A stretch of 64,000 bases of DNA, taken from contig NZ_WSEL01000002.1 of NCBI RefSeq assembly GCF_009758015.1, positions 104,811 to 168,810 of the forward strand, in the 5' to 3' direction. The number at the start of each line of letters is the position of its first letter. The first letter of the stretch is position 1. This DNA comes from Ramlibacter pinisoli (GTDB lineage Bacteria; Pseudomonadota; Gammaproteobacteria; Burkholderiales; Burkholderiaceae_C). Both the position numbers and the translations under genes were made by a program. Of this stretch, positions 18,474-25,539 are shown piece after piece. The notes beneath the pieces were generated by a model, which had not been told where the DNA came from, ran no database searches, and saw only the letters and a program-made list of their open reading frames with translations.

Positions 18474-19076
18474 TCAGGCGCGGTAGCTGGCCAGCAGGCG
18501 TTGCCAGCTGGCCTGGGCGCGGTCGGCCGCGCGCGGGTCGCGCAGGAAGCGGGTGTCGTGCACCTGGCCGAGCGTCAGGGCGTAGATCTCGCCGACCAGC
18601 TGCTCGGGCTCGGTCCCGCCCTTCAGGTGGCCGGCCTCCACCGCCTGCAGCACGGTGCGGCGCAGGGCCCCGCGCCATTTGGTCACCCCGGCGTGCAGCG
18701 TCTCGCGCAGCGGCCCCTCGCGGTCGTCCAGCTCGAACGCGCCGGCCGAGTAGATGCAGCCGGTGCGCGCCTCGACGTCGCGGGTGCGCACGATCCAGCG
18801 CTGCACGATGGCATCCAGCCGCGGCAGGCCCTTGGGCTGCTGCATCGCCGGCACGAACACCTCCTCGATGAAGCGGCGCCCGAACTCCTCGATCACCGCC
18901 TTCTGCAGGGTCTCGCGCGAGCCGACGCGCGAGAACACGCCGCTCTTGGACAGGCCGATGCGGTCGGCCACCGCCTGCAGGGTGATGGACTCCAGCCCCT
19001 CGCTCGCGGCCAGGTCCAGCGCCGCGCCGACGATGGCGGCGCGGGTGAGCTCGGCTTTCTGGGTCTTGGCGTCCAT
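18474..19076 (-). CDS. TetR/AcrR-family transcriptional regulator
   Basis: A 200-residue regulator. The N-terminal helix-turn-helix spans about residues 10-55 (TRAAIVGAALDLAASEGL, then LQAVADRIGLSKSGVFSRVGS), and the C-terminal part is a ligand-binding and dimerisation domain of the YxaF/LmrA-like kind. Start MDAKTQK was chosen; an ATG seven codons upstream is also in frame. It is transcribed in the same direction as the small-protein/hydrolase unit, and the 17-bp motif is found in both leaders, so it probably represses itself and that unit. The inducer is unknown. Confidence 0.88.
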   Translation of the reverse strand: MDAKTQKAELTRAAIVGAALDLAASEGLESITLQAVADRIGLSKSGVFSRVGSRETLQKAVIEEFGRRFIEEVFVPAMQQPKGLPRLDAIVQRWIVRTRDVEARTGCIYSAGAFELDDREGPLRETLHAGVTKWRGALRRTVLQAVEAGHLKGGTEPEQLVGEIYALTLGQVHDTRFLRDPRAADRAQASWQRLLASYRA

Positions 19077-19100
19077 GGGAATGTCCGTGCGGCGCACTTT

Positions 19101-19117
19101 AGCACGGTCGTCCGAAA
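19101..19117 (-). promoter_or_regulatory. putative TetR operator, copy B
   Basis: AGCACGGTCGTCCGAAA, 24 bp upstream of the TetR start codon, shares 14 of 17 bases with the element before the small-protein gene. It lies where a repressor would block the tetR promoter. Confidence 0.45.
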
Positions 19118-19186
19118 AGACAAGCGACCACCGCCAGGGCGGGTTTTGACCGGGGTGGCGGAATGGGCCGGGCTGTCCTCGTCATG

Positions 19187-19277
19187 GCGGGCTCGACCGG
19201 ATCGACCCGCGATCCGTCGCCCGAACCCGGTTCGGGTGCGGCGTGGAACCGCAGCTGGATGCCGGGTCGAGCCCGGC
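19187..19277. repeat. cluster of three hairpins, REP/BIME-like
   Basis: Three stem-loops lie within 91 bp between the TetR and fumarylacetoacetase genes: GCGGG(C)TCGA with TCGACCCGC (19187-19210), CCCGAAC with GTTCGGG (19220-19236) and GCCGGG with CCCGGC (19261-19277). The outer two are imperfect inverted copies of one another (about 11 of 14 bases), the arrangement seen in paired repetitive extragenic palindromes. It may also end transcription from the fumarylacetoacetase operon. No other copy was noticed in this window. Confidence 0.45.
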
Positions 19278-19333
19278 AGGACGAGCCCAGGGAAGGGGAC
19301 GGGCCCGCAGCTCCCGTTCAGTCCGGTGCCAGC

Positions 19334-20653
19334 TCAGTCCAGCGCCGGCAGGATGGTCCCGCGGCACTCGCCAAAGCCGATGCGGGCCGCGCCGGGCTTC
19401 TCGCACCAGCCCTGGAGGATGACGCAGTCGCCGTCCTCCAGGAAGCGGCGCACCTCGCCGGTCGAGGGCAGCGGCACGTCCCGGGTGCCGCCCACGCTCA
19501 GTTCGACGATGGCGCCGGCTTCGCCCGCGGTCGGGCCGGAGATGGTGCCGGTGCCCATCAGGTCGCCGCTGCAGACGTTGCAGCCGCCGACCGTGTGCTG
19601 GGCCAGCATCTGGGCCACGGTCCAGTACTGGTGGCGGAAGCTGGTGGCGGTGATGCGGTCGCCGTCGCGGCCCTGGGCGCGGTGCTTGTGCGACTGCAGC
19701 CGCACCTCGAGCTGGATGTCCAGGCTGCCCTGCGCCCGGTCGCTCGCGTCGTCCAGGTAGGCCAGCGGCTGCGGGTCGCCGGCCGGGCGGGCGAACGGCA
19801 CCCGGAAGGGCGCCAGCGCCTCCATCGTCACCACCCAGGGCGAGATGCTGGTGCAGAAGTTCTTGCCCAGGAAGGGGCCGAGCGGGTTCATCTCCCAGAA
19901 CTGGTGGTCGCGCGCCGACCAGTCGTTGAGCAGGCACATGCCGAAGATGTGGTCGGCCGCCTCGGCCAGCGGGATGGGCTGTCCCAGCACGGTGTCGGGG
20001 CCGACGAAGAAGCCCATCTCCAGTTCGAAGTCGAGCCGCCGGCAGGGACCGTACACCGGCGCCGCGGCGCCCGGCGCCATGGCCTGGCCCCTGGGGCGGT
20101 GGTAGGCGGTGCCGCTGGCCACCACGCTGGAGGCGCGCCCGTGGTAGGCGATCGGCAGCCACTTGAAGTTGGGCGTGAGCGGATCGTCGGGACGCACGAC
20201 CTTGCCGACGTTGGTGGCGTGGTGCACCGAGGTGTAGAAGTCGGTGTAGTTGCGCACCTCCACCGGCAGCTTCATCTCGGCCTGCGCCAGCGGCACCAGG
20301 CAGGCCTTCAGCCGCTCCTGGGTGGCGGCGTCGGCCTGGTCCGAGAGCAGGCGGAACAGCGCGCGCCGCAGCGAGCGCCAGGCCGGCAGGCCCAGGCCCA
20401 TGTAGGCGTTGAGCGTCTCGCGCGCGGCGACCTCGCAGGCGACCTGCGGCTCGCCCTGCAGCACGCCGGTGGCGGCCAGCCGCGCCAGGTCGAGCACCTG
20501 GTCGCCGATGGCGACGCCGCCGCGCGGCGGCTCGTGGCGGCCGATGCGGGCGAACACGCCGTGCGGCAGGTTCTGCAGCGGGAAGTCGCAGCCGGCGGCC
20601 TGGGCCGCGGCGACCCAGCTGCGCGCCTGCGGATCGTGGGTGAAGTCCAGCAT
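19334..20653 (-). CDS. fahA: fumarylacetoacetase
   Basis: A 439-residue enzyme that hydrolyses fumarylacetoacetate to fumarate and acetoacetate, the last step of homogentisate (tyrosine/phenylalanine) breakdown. The N-terminal SH3-like domain precedes the metal-binding C-terminal domain; typical motifs are VRNYTDFYTSVHHATNVGK, LPIAYHGRASSVV, FELEMGFFVG, LLNDWSARDHQFWE and GTGTISGP. It is the last gene of a leftward operon with a cyclase-family gene and an ABC importer. Homogentisate dioxygenase and maleylacetoacetate isomerase genes are absent here, so the operon may feed a different ring-derived diketo acid into the same enzyme type. Confidence 0.93.
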   Translation of the reverse strand: MLDFTHDPQARSWVAAAQAAGCDFPLQNLPHGVFARIGRHEPPRGGVAIGDQVLDLARLAATGVLQGEPQVACEVAARETLNAYMGLGLPAWRSLRRALFRLLSDQADAATQERLKACLVPLAQAEMKLPVEVRNYTDFYTSVHHATNVGKVVRPDDPLTPNFKWLPIAYHGRASSVVASGTAYHRPRGQAMAPGAAAPVYGPCRRLDFELEMGFFVGPDTVLGQPIPLAEAADHIFGMCLLNDWSARDHQFWEMNPLGPFLGKNFCTSISPWVVTMEALAPFRVPFARPAGDPQPLAYLDDASDRAQGSLDIQLEVRLQSHKHRAQGRDGDRITATSFRHQYWTVAQMLAQHTVGGCNVCSGDLMGTGTISGPTAGEAGAIVELSVGGTRDVPLPSTGEVRRFLEDGDCVILQGWCEKPGAARIGFGECRGTILPALD

Positions 20654-20663
20654 GGGAGTCCTT

Positions 20664-21470
20664 TCAGGCGGTGGCCAGCAGGGCGTCGTCGAAGATCGCG
20701 ACCGCGCGCGTCCAGCCGGCCGAGGCGCCGCGGATCTTGTGCGGGAAGCAGCTGATGAAGAAGCCGGTGGGCGGCAGCGCCTCCAGGTTGTGCAGCTTCT
20801 CGATGTGGCAGTAGCCGATGTCGCGGCCGGCCTTGTGGCCCTCCCAGATCAGGCTGGCGTCGCCGGTCTCGCCGTACTTCTTCGCGGTGTGCACGAAGGG
20901 CGCGTCCCAGCTCCAGGCGTCGGTGCCGGTCAGGCGCACGCCGCGCTCCAGCAGGTACATGGTGGCCTCGTAGCCCATGCCGCAGCCGCTCGAGACGTAG
21001 TCGGGGTGGCCGTAGCGCGAGCCGGCGCGCGTGTTCACCACCACGATCTCCAGCGGCTGGAGCGTGTGGCCGATGCGCTGCAGCTCCGCCTCGACGTCGG
21101 CCGCGGTGACCACGTAGCCGTCGGCGAAGTGGCGGAAGTCCAGCTTCACGCCCGGCTGGAAGCACCACTCCAGCGGCACCTCGTGGATGGCGATGGCCGG
21201 CTTGCGGGCGCCCAGCGCCTTGTCCATCGTCGAGTGGAAGTGGTAGGGCGCGTCGAGGTGGGTGCCGTTGTGGGTCGACAGGTTGACCAGCTCCACCGCC
21301 CAGCCCTCGCCGTCGGGCAGGTCCTCCTTCTTCAGCCCCGGGAAGAAGGGCGCGATCTGCTCGTAGGTGTTCTCGTGCGTGAAGTACTGGATCTTGGGCG
21401 CGAACGCCGGCGGATCGGACAGGACGTCGTTCTCGAGGAAGATGGACAGGTCGACGAACGTGCGGGGCAT
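20664..21470 (-). CDS. cyclase-family hydrolase (kynurenine formamidase-like fold)
   Basis: A 268-residue member of the cyclase family (PF04199), manganese/zinc hydrolases such as kynurenine formamidase and isatin hydrolase. The metal motif is STHNGTHLDAPYHFH (about residues 65-79; pattern HxGTHxDxPxH), with NTRAGSRYGHPDYVSSG and CFPHKIRGASAGWTRAVA further on. It likely opens an amide, lactone or lactam ring. It lies 10 bp upstream of fumarylacetoacetase and 32 bp after the second ABC permease. The substrate is unknown; the operon suggests a cyclic or aromatic compound taken up by the transporter. Confidence 0.88.
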   Translation of the reverse strand: MPRTFVDLSIFLENDVLSDPPAFAPKIQYFTHENTYEQIAPFFPGLKKEDLPDGEGWAVELVNLSTHNGTHLDAPYHFHSTMDKALGARKPAIAIHEVPLEWCFQPGVKLDFRHFADGYVVTAADVEAELQRIGHTLQPLEIVVVNTRAGSRYGHPDYVSSGCGMGYEATMYLLERGVRLTGTDAWSWDAPFVHTAKKYGETGDASLIWEGHKAGRDIGYCHIEKLHNLEALPPTGFFISCFPHKIRGASAGWTRAVAIFDDALLATA

Positions 21471-21502
21471 GGGGGAGGGCTCCAGGGGATGGGGGCGGGG
21501 AC

Positions 21503-22258
21503 TCAGGGGTGCTGCCACCGTAGCAGGCGGCGCTCGGCCACGGCAAGCAGGGCATTGGAGAGGAAGCCGATCGCGCCCAGCAGGGCGATGCCGGCGAACA
21601 GCTCGCTGGCGCGGAAGGCGCGGGCGGCCAGCAGGATGGCCTGGCCCAGGCCCGGCTGCGAGGCCAGCATCTCGCCGACCACGGCGACGATCAGCGCGAC
21701 CGTCATCGCCAGCCGCATGCCGGCCAGGATGTCGGGAAGCGCGTTCGGCAGCCCGACCTTGAACACGAACGCCGGCTGCGACAGCTGCAGCGCGCCGGCC
21801 ACCTCGCGCAGCCGCGGGTGCACGCTGGCGAAGCCATGCACGGTGGCCAGCAGCACCGGCCACATGGCGCCGAACGCGACCACGGCCAGCACCATGGCGG
21901 GCGACAGGCCGAAGATCGAGATCGCCAGCGGCAGCACGGCCGAGGCCGGCAGCGGCCGCACGAACTCCAGCGTCGGCTGGATCCAGGCCCGCGCCGTGGC
22001 CGAGATGCCGATCAGGGCACCGAGCGCGATGCCGGCCGCGCAGGCCAGCCCCCAGCCGAGCAGCATGCGCAGCACGGTGGCGGCGGTGAAGCCGGCCAGC
22101 TCGCCGCCCACCAGGCCCTGCTGCAGGCTGGCCAGCATGCCTTCCGGGGTCGGCACGAACACCGGGCTGAGCCAGCGCGCATGGGCCGCCAGCCACCACA
22201 GGGCCAGCAGCGCCAGCAGCACGGCCAGCGACTCGGCCAGGGCGCGCCCGCGGCTCAC
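21503..22258 (-). CDS. ABC transporter permease (SsuC/TauC type), second permease
   Basis: A 251-residue inner-membrane permease with about six hydrophobic segments. The cytoplasmic coupling loop reads EVAGALQLSQPAFVFKVGLP, the EAA-type motif that contacts the ATPase. It belongs to the nitrate/sulfonate/taurine importer class. The GTG start overlaps the stop of the preceding permease (GTGA), so the two probably assemble as a heterodimer. The imported substrate is unknown; the downstream genes suggest an aromatic or cyclic acid. Confidence 0.9.
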   Translation of the reverse strand: MSRGRALAESLAVLLALLALWWLAAHARWLSPVFVPTPEGMLASLQQGLVGGELAGFTAATVLRMLLGWGLACAAGIALGALIGISATARAWIQPTLEFVRPLPASAVLPLAISIFGLSPAMVLAVVAFGAMWPVLLATVHGFASVHPRLREVAGALQLSQPAFVFKVGLPNALPDILAGMRLAMTVALIVAVVGEMLASQPGLGQAILLAARAFRASELFAGIALLGAIGFLSNALLAVAERRLLRWQHP

Positions 22259-23007
22259 GGCTGCTCCCCCATGCGGCGCGCCACGGCGCGCTGCAGCCAT
22301 AGCGTGCCGACGTTGATGGCGTAGCCGACCACGCCGATCCAGCCCAGCCAGGCCAGCATCAGCGCCGGGTCCAGGCTCTGCTGCGCGATGATGAGCGCGT
22401 AGCCCATGCCGTGCGGGTTGGCGGCGATCTCGACCGTCACGGCCACCACCAGCGCGATGGCCACGCCCAGCCGCAGGGCGACGAACAGCCGCGGCACCAT
22501 GGCCGGCAGCACGATCTTGGTGAAGCGCGCCGCCGGCCCCAGCTGCAGGGCGCTGGCGACTTCGAGCAGCCGCGGCTCGACCTGGCGCACCGCCGCCTGC
22601 GTGAGGATGAGCATCGGCCAGACGCTGGCGAAGGCGATCACCGCGATCTCCATCCGGAAGCCGAAACCCCAGGCCAGCATGACCAGCGGGATCAGGGCCA
22701 CCGAGGGCACGGGCCGCAGCACCTCGATGGTCAGGAAGCCCATGCCGGCGGCGCGGCGCGACAGGCCCAGCAGCGTGCCGAGCAGGATGCCGAGCCCGCA
22801 GGCGACGCCCAGGCCGGCGGCCGCGCTGCCGAGCGTGAAGGCGGTGGCCTGCAGCAGCGAGCCATCGGTGAGGGCGGCGGCGAAGGCCTGCGCGGCCCTG
22901 GTGGGCGGCGCCAGCGCGTCGCTGTCCTTGCCGATGGTGCGGGTCCACCACTCCAGCGCGGCCAGCAGCAGCAGCGGGAACACGAACGGGCGCAGCGCAC
23001 GCAGCAT
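22255..23007 (-). CDS. ABC transporter permease (SsuC/TauC type), first permease
   Basis: A 250-residue inner-membrane permease, about six hydrophobic segments, with the coupling loop EVASALQLGPAARFTKIVLP. It is homologous to, but clearly diverged from, the next permease gene, consistent with a heterodimeric channel. Its ATG shares one base with the ATPase stop (TGATG). It belongs to the seven-gene leftward operon that starts with the TetR gene at 25389. Confidence 0.9.
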   Translation of the reverse strand: MLRALRPFVFPLLLLAALEWWTRTIGKDSDALAPPTRAAQAFAAALTDGSLLQATAFTLGSAAAGLGVACGLGILLGTLLGLSRRAAGMGFLTIEVLRPVPSVALIPLVMLAWGFGFRMEIAVIAFASVWPMLILTQAAVRQVEPRLLEVASALQLGPAARFTKIVLPAMVPRLFVALRLGVAIALVVAVTVEIAANPHGMGYALIIAQQSLDPALMLAWLGWIGVVGYAINVGTLWLQRAVARRMGEQP

Positions 23008-23777
23008 CAGTCGTGCCCCAGGTAGTGGTAGAGCTCGCGCCGCAGGCGCAGGAATTCGGGATGCTCGCGCGTTTCCAGCTGGTGGCGCGGGCGCGCGATC
23101 GGCACGTCGATCAGCGCCGCCAGGCTGGGCCGGTCGGCGGTCGGGTTGCTGCGCAGCGCCAGCACCCGGTCGCCGAGGTAGATGGCCTCTTCCAGGTCGT
23201 GGGTGACGAACAGCACCGTCAGGCCCTGCTCGCGCACCAGCCGCGCCAGTTCGTCCTGCAGGTTCTCGCGCGTCATCGCATCGAGCGCGCCGAACGGCTC
23301 GTCCATCATCAGCAGGGTGGGCTCCTGCGCCAGGCAGCGCGCGATCTGCACCCGCTGCTGCATGCCCCCGGACAGCTGGGCCGGGAACTTGGCCGCATGC
23401 GGCGCCAGCCCCACCGTCTGCAGCACGCGGTCGATGCGCGCCGGCCGTTCGGCGGCCGCGACCCCGGCCGCCTCCAGCGCCAGGCTGACGTTGCCGGCGA
23501 CGCTGCGCCAGGGCAGCAGCGCCCGGCCGTAGTCCTGGAACACGAACGCCGCTGCGCGCGAGGGCCCCTGCACCGGCCGGCCGGCCAGCGCCACCGTGCC
23601 GGCCTGCGGGGCGACGAAGCCGGCCGCGGCCCGCAGCAGGGTCGTCTTGCCGCAGCCCGAGGGGCCGATGACGCAGACGAACTCGCCGCGCGCCACCCGC
23701 AGGTCGGTCGGCGACAGGATCTCGCGTCCACCCAGGTGGATCGCGACGCCCTCCATCCGCAGCAGCGCCTCCCCCAT
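23007..23777 (-). CDS. ABC transporter ATP-binding protein (SsuB/TauB type)
   Basis: A 256-residue ATPase. Walker A is GPSGCGKTT (residues 38-46), the Q-loop is VFQDYGRALLPW, the signature is LSGGMQQRV, Walker B is LLMMDEPFGALD and the switch histidine is in FVTHDLEEAIYLGD. It energises uptake through the two permeases encoded next. Start and stop codons overlap both neighbours (TGATG on each side), a sign of tight translational coupling. Confidence 0.94.
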   Translation of the reverse strand: MGEALLRMEGVAIHLGGREILSPTDLRVARGEFVCVIGPSGCGKTTLLRAAAGFVAPQAGTVALAGRPVQGPSRAAAFVFQDYGRALLPWRSVAGNVSLALEAAGVAAAERPARIDRVLQTVGLAPHAAKFPAQLSGGMQQRVQIARCLAQEPTLLMMDEPFGALDAMTRENLQDELARLVREQGLTVLFVTHDLEEAIYLGDRVLALRSNPTADRPSLAALIDVPIARPRHQLETREHPEFLRLRRELYHYLGHD

Positions 23778-24721
23778 CACCTGGCGATCAGCGTCGCGAC
23801 CTTGGGGTCGGTGCGCAGCATCTCCTGGTCCTTCATCAGCCCCACCCAGTAGTCGAGCTGCTTCTCGACGATCACCGGTCCCGGCGGCGAGATCTGCATC
23901 TTGGCCAGCACCTCTGGCGGCACCTTGATGTACTTGCCGATGATGGCGCGCAGGCGCGCCTCGTTGGCCGGCTTGTTGATGAAGGCGGCGGCTTCCACCA
24001 GCGCCTCGCGGAAGCCGCGCGCCGCCGCCTGGTTCTTCGCCACCCAGTCGCGCCGTGCCGTGTGCAGGATGGTGGGCATGCCCTCGGTGAGGAAGGTGCC
24101 GTAGTAGGAGGCGACGTAGCCGGCGCCGCTGTCCAGGATGCGGGCCATGAACGGGTCGGCCGTCACCACCGCGTCGAGCGAGCCGCCGCGCAGCAGGTCG
24201 CCGTGCTGCGGGAAGCTGGCCTCGATGAAGTTGACCTTCTTGTAGTCGACCCCGCTCTGCTTGAGCCAGCCGCGGAAGCCCACGTGCAGGAAGGCGCCCA
24301 GGCCCGGCACGCCGACCTTCTTGCCGACGAAGTCCTGTGCGCTCCGGATGCCGGTGCCGGCGCGGCCGACCACGGCGTAGCCGGTCTGGCTCTTGGCCGT
24401 CAGGCCGCCGCCGCCCACCACCACGTGGTCGAGGCCGCCGTCGACCGACTGCAGGTAGACCGAGGGCGTGGGGCCGCCGATCTGCAGCGAGTCGGACTGG
24501 ATCGCCGCCGGGATGGTGGAGTTGAGCGGGATGAACTTGGGCTCGACCTCCAGGTTGCGCTTCTTGAAGTAGCCCTCCTCGACCGCCACGAACACCGAGG
24601 CGAAATCGGTGACGGCGGTGTAGCCGTAGACGATCCTGGTGGTGGCCTGGGCGCGCGCGGGCAGGGCCAGGGTGGCGGCGCCCGCGGCGAGCGGGGCCAG
24701 GACGAGGCGGCGGCGTTTCAT
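23777..24721 (-). CDS. ABC transporter substrate-binding protein (NMT1/SsuA-like)
   Basis: A 314-residue periplasmic binding protein. The N terminus (MKRRRLVLAPLAAGAATLALPARAQ) is a Sec or Tat-like signal ending in an Ala-x-Ala site. The mature part has the SsuA/ThiY/NMT1 fold (TAVTDFASVFVAVEEGYF, GGPTPSVYLQSVDGG, VGKKVGVPGLGAFLH). It captures the imported compound for the permeases downstream. A strong AAGGAG ribosome site precedes it, and it overlaps the stop of the TetR gene by ATGA. The ligand is unknown. Confidence 0.9.
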   Translation of the reverse strand: MKRRRLVLAPLAAGAATLALPARAQATTRIVYGYTAVTDFASVFVAVEEGYFKKRNLEVEPKFIPLNSTIPAAIQSDSLQIGGPTPSVYLQSVDGGLDHVVVGGGGLTAKSQTGYAVVGRAGTGIRSAQDFVGKKVGVPGLGAFLHVGFRGWLKQSGVDYKKVNFIEASFPQHGDLLRGGSLDAVVTADPFMARILDSGAGYVASYYGTFLTEGMPTILHTARRDWVAKNQAAARGFREALVEAAAFINKPANEARLRAIIGKYIKVPPEVLAKMQISPPGPVIVEKQLDYWVGLMKDQEMLRTDPKVATLIAR

Positions 24722-25389
24722 GCGTGTCTCCTTGGGGTTCGGGATGCGGTGGGACGGGGCAGGGCGGCACGCAGGCCGCCGACGATGAAGTCGATGAGCA
24801 GCTGGCGCGCCGCGTCGTCGCGGCCGCGCACCTCGCCGCGCGACAGCCGCTCGATGCGGTTGTCGCTCATGTGGTGCAGCAGCGCGCCCAGCATGAACTG
24901 GTAGCACCAGGCCGCGCGGCCGCGGCTGGCGTGCGGCAGCAGCTCGTGCAGGGCGTCGATGAAGGCGTGCGCCAGCGGGTCGAACCAGGTGCGCAGCACG
25001 TGGTCGGTGTCCTCGCGCGCGTGGTACAGCTCGCGCGCCACCAGCAGCGCGTAGTACTCGCCCTCGGGGCTGGCGCGCATGCGCAGCACCGGCTCGACGA
25101 AGGCGGCCACCACGCGCTGCAGGCGCTGGCGCTCGGGCGCCTGCAGCGCCACCCGCAGGCCGGCCACCCGTTCCTCGATGGTGTCGCCCCAGTGGTCGAA
25201 GATGGCCTGGAAGAGCTCGTGCTTCTGGCCGTAGTAGTAGCCCACCAGCGCCAGCGGCACGCCGGCGCCGTCGGCAATCTGCCGCAGCGACACGCCGTGG
25301 TAGCCGTGCTCGGCGAACAGGCGCTCGGCGGCCAGCAGGATGGCCTGCTTGCGGTCGGGACGGTCGGCGGGCGGGGCGGGGCGCGGCAT
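24718..25389 (-). CDS. TetR-family regulator, first gene of the ABC/fumarylacetoacetase operon
   Basis: A 223-residue TetR-type repressor. The helix-turn-helix covers about 15-60 (ILLAAERLFAEHGYHGVSLRQIADGAGVP split by short turns, then YYYGQKHELFQAIFDHW), with a CecR/DUF1956-like C-terminal domain. It heads a seven-gene operon (regulator, binding protein, ATPase, two permeases, cyclase, fumarylacetoacetase) and diverges from acetoacetyl-CoA synthetase. A 39-bp inverted repeat directly upstream (25410-25448) is its likely operator, so it would control both directions. Confidence 0.9.
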   Translation of the reverse strand: MPRPAPPADRPDRKQAILLAAERLFAEHGYHGVSLRQIADGAGVPLALVGYYYGQKHELFQAIFDHWGDTIEERVAGLRVALQAPERQRLQRVVAAFVEPVLRMRASPEGEYYALLVARELYHAREDTDHVLRTWFDPLAHAFIDALHELLPHASRGRAAWCYQFMLGALLHHMSDNRIERLSRGEVRGRDDAARQLLIDFIVGGLRAALPRPTASRTPRRHA

Positions 25390-25409
25390 GGGAGGCGGGC
25401 GGGATGCGA

Positions 25410-25448
25410 TTTGTACGACTGTCCTAAAGTGTTGGACAGGCGTACAAA
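25410..25448. promoter_or_regulatory. 39-bp inverted repeat, likely TetR operator between divergent operons
   Basis: Arms TTTGTACGACTGTCC (25410-25424) and GGACAGGCGTACAAA (25434-25448) match as an inverted repeat at 14 of 15 positions around a 9-bp spacer. It lies 21 bp before the TetR start codon and 91 bp before the acetoacetyl-CoA synthetase start, well placed to repress both. Confidence 0.8.
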
Positions 25449-25539
25449 CCCTAGCGGCCGGCGCGTGCCGGCGTCCCGGCGCCGCCCCCGGGGCATCCCC
25501 GCTGGCCGGGCGGTGCGGGCGGCGCTACGCTGCCCGCCC

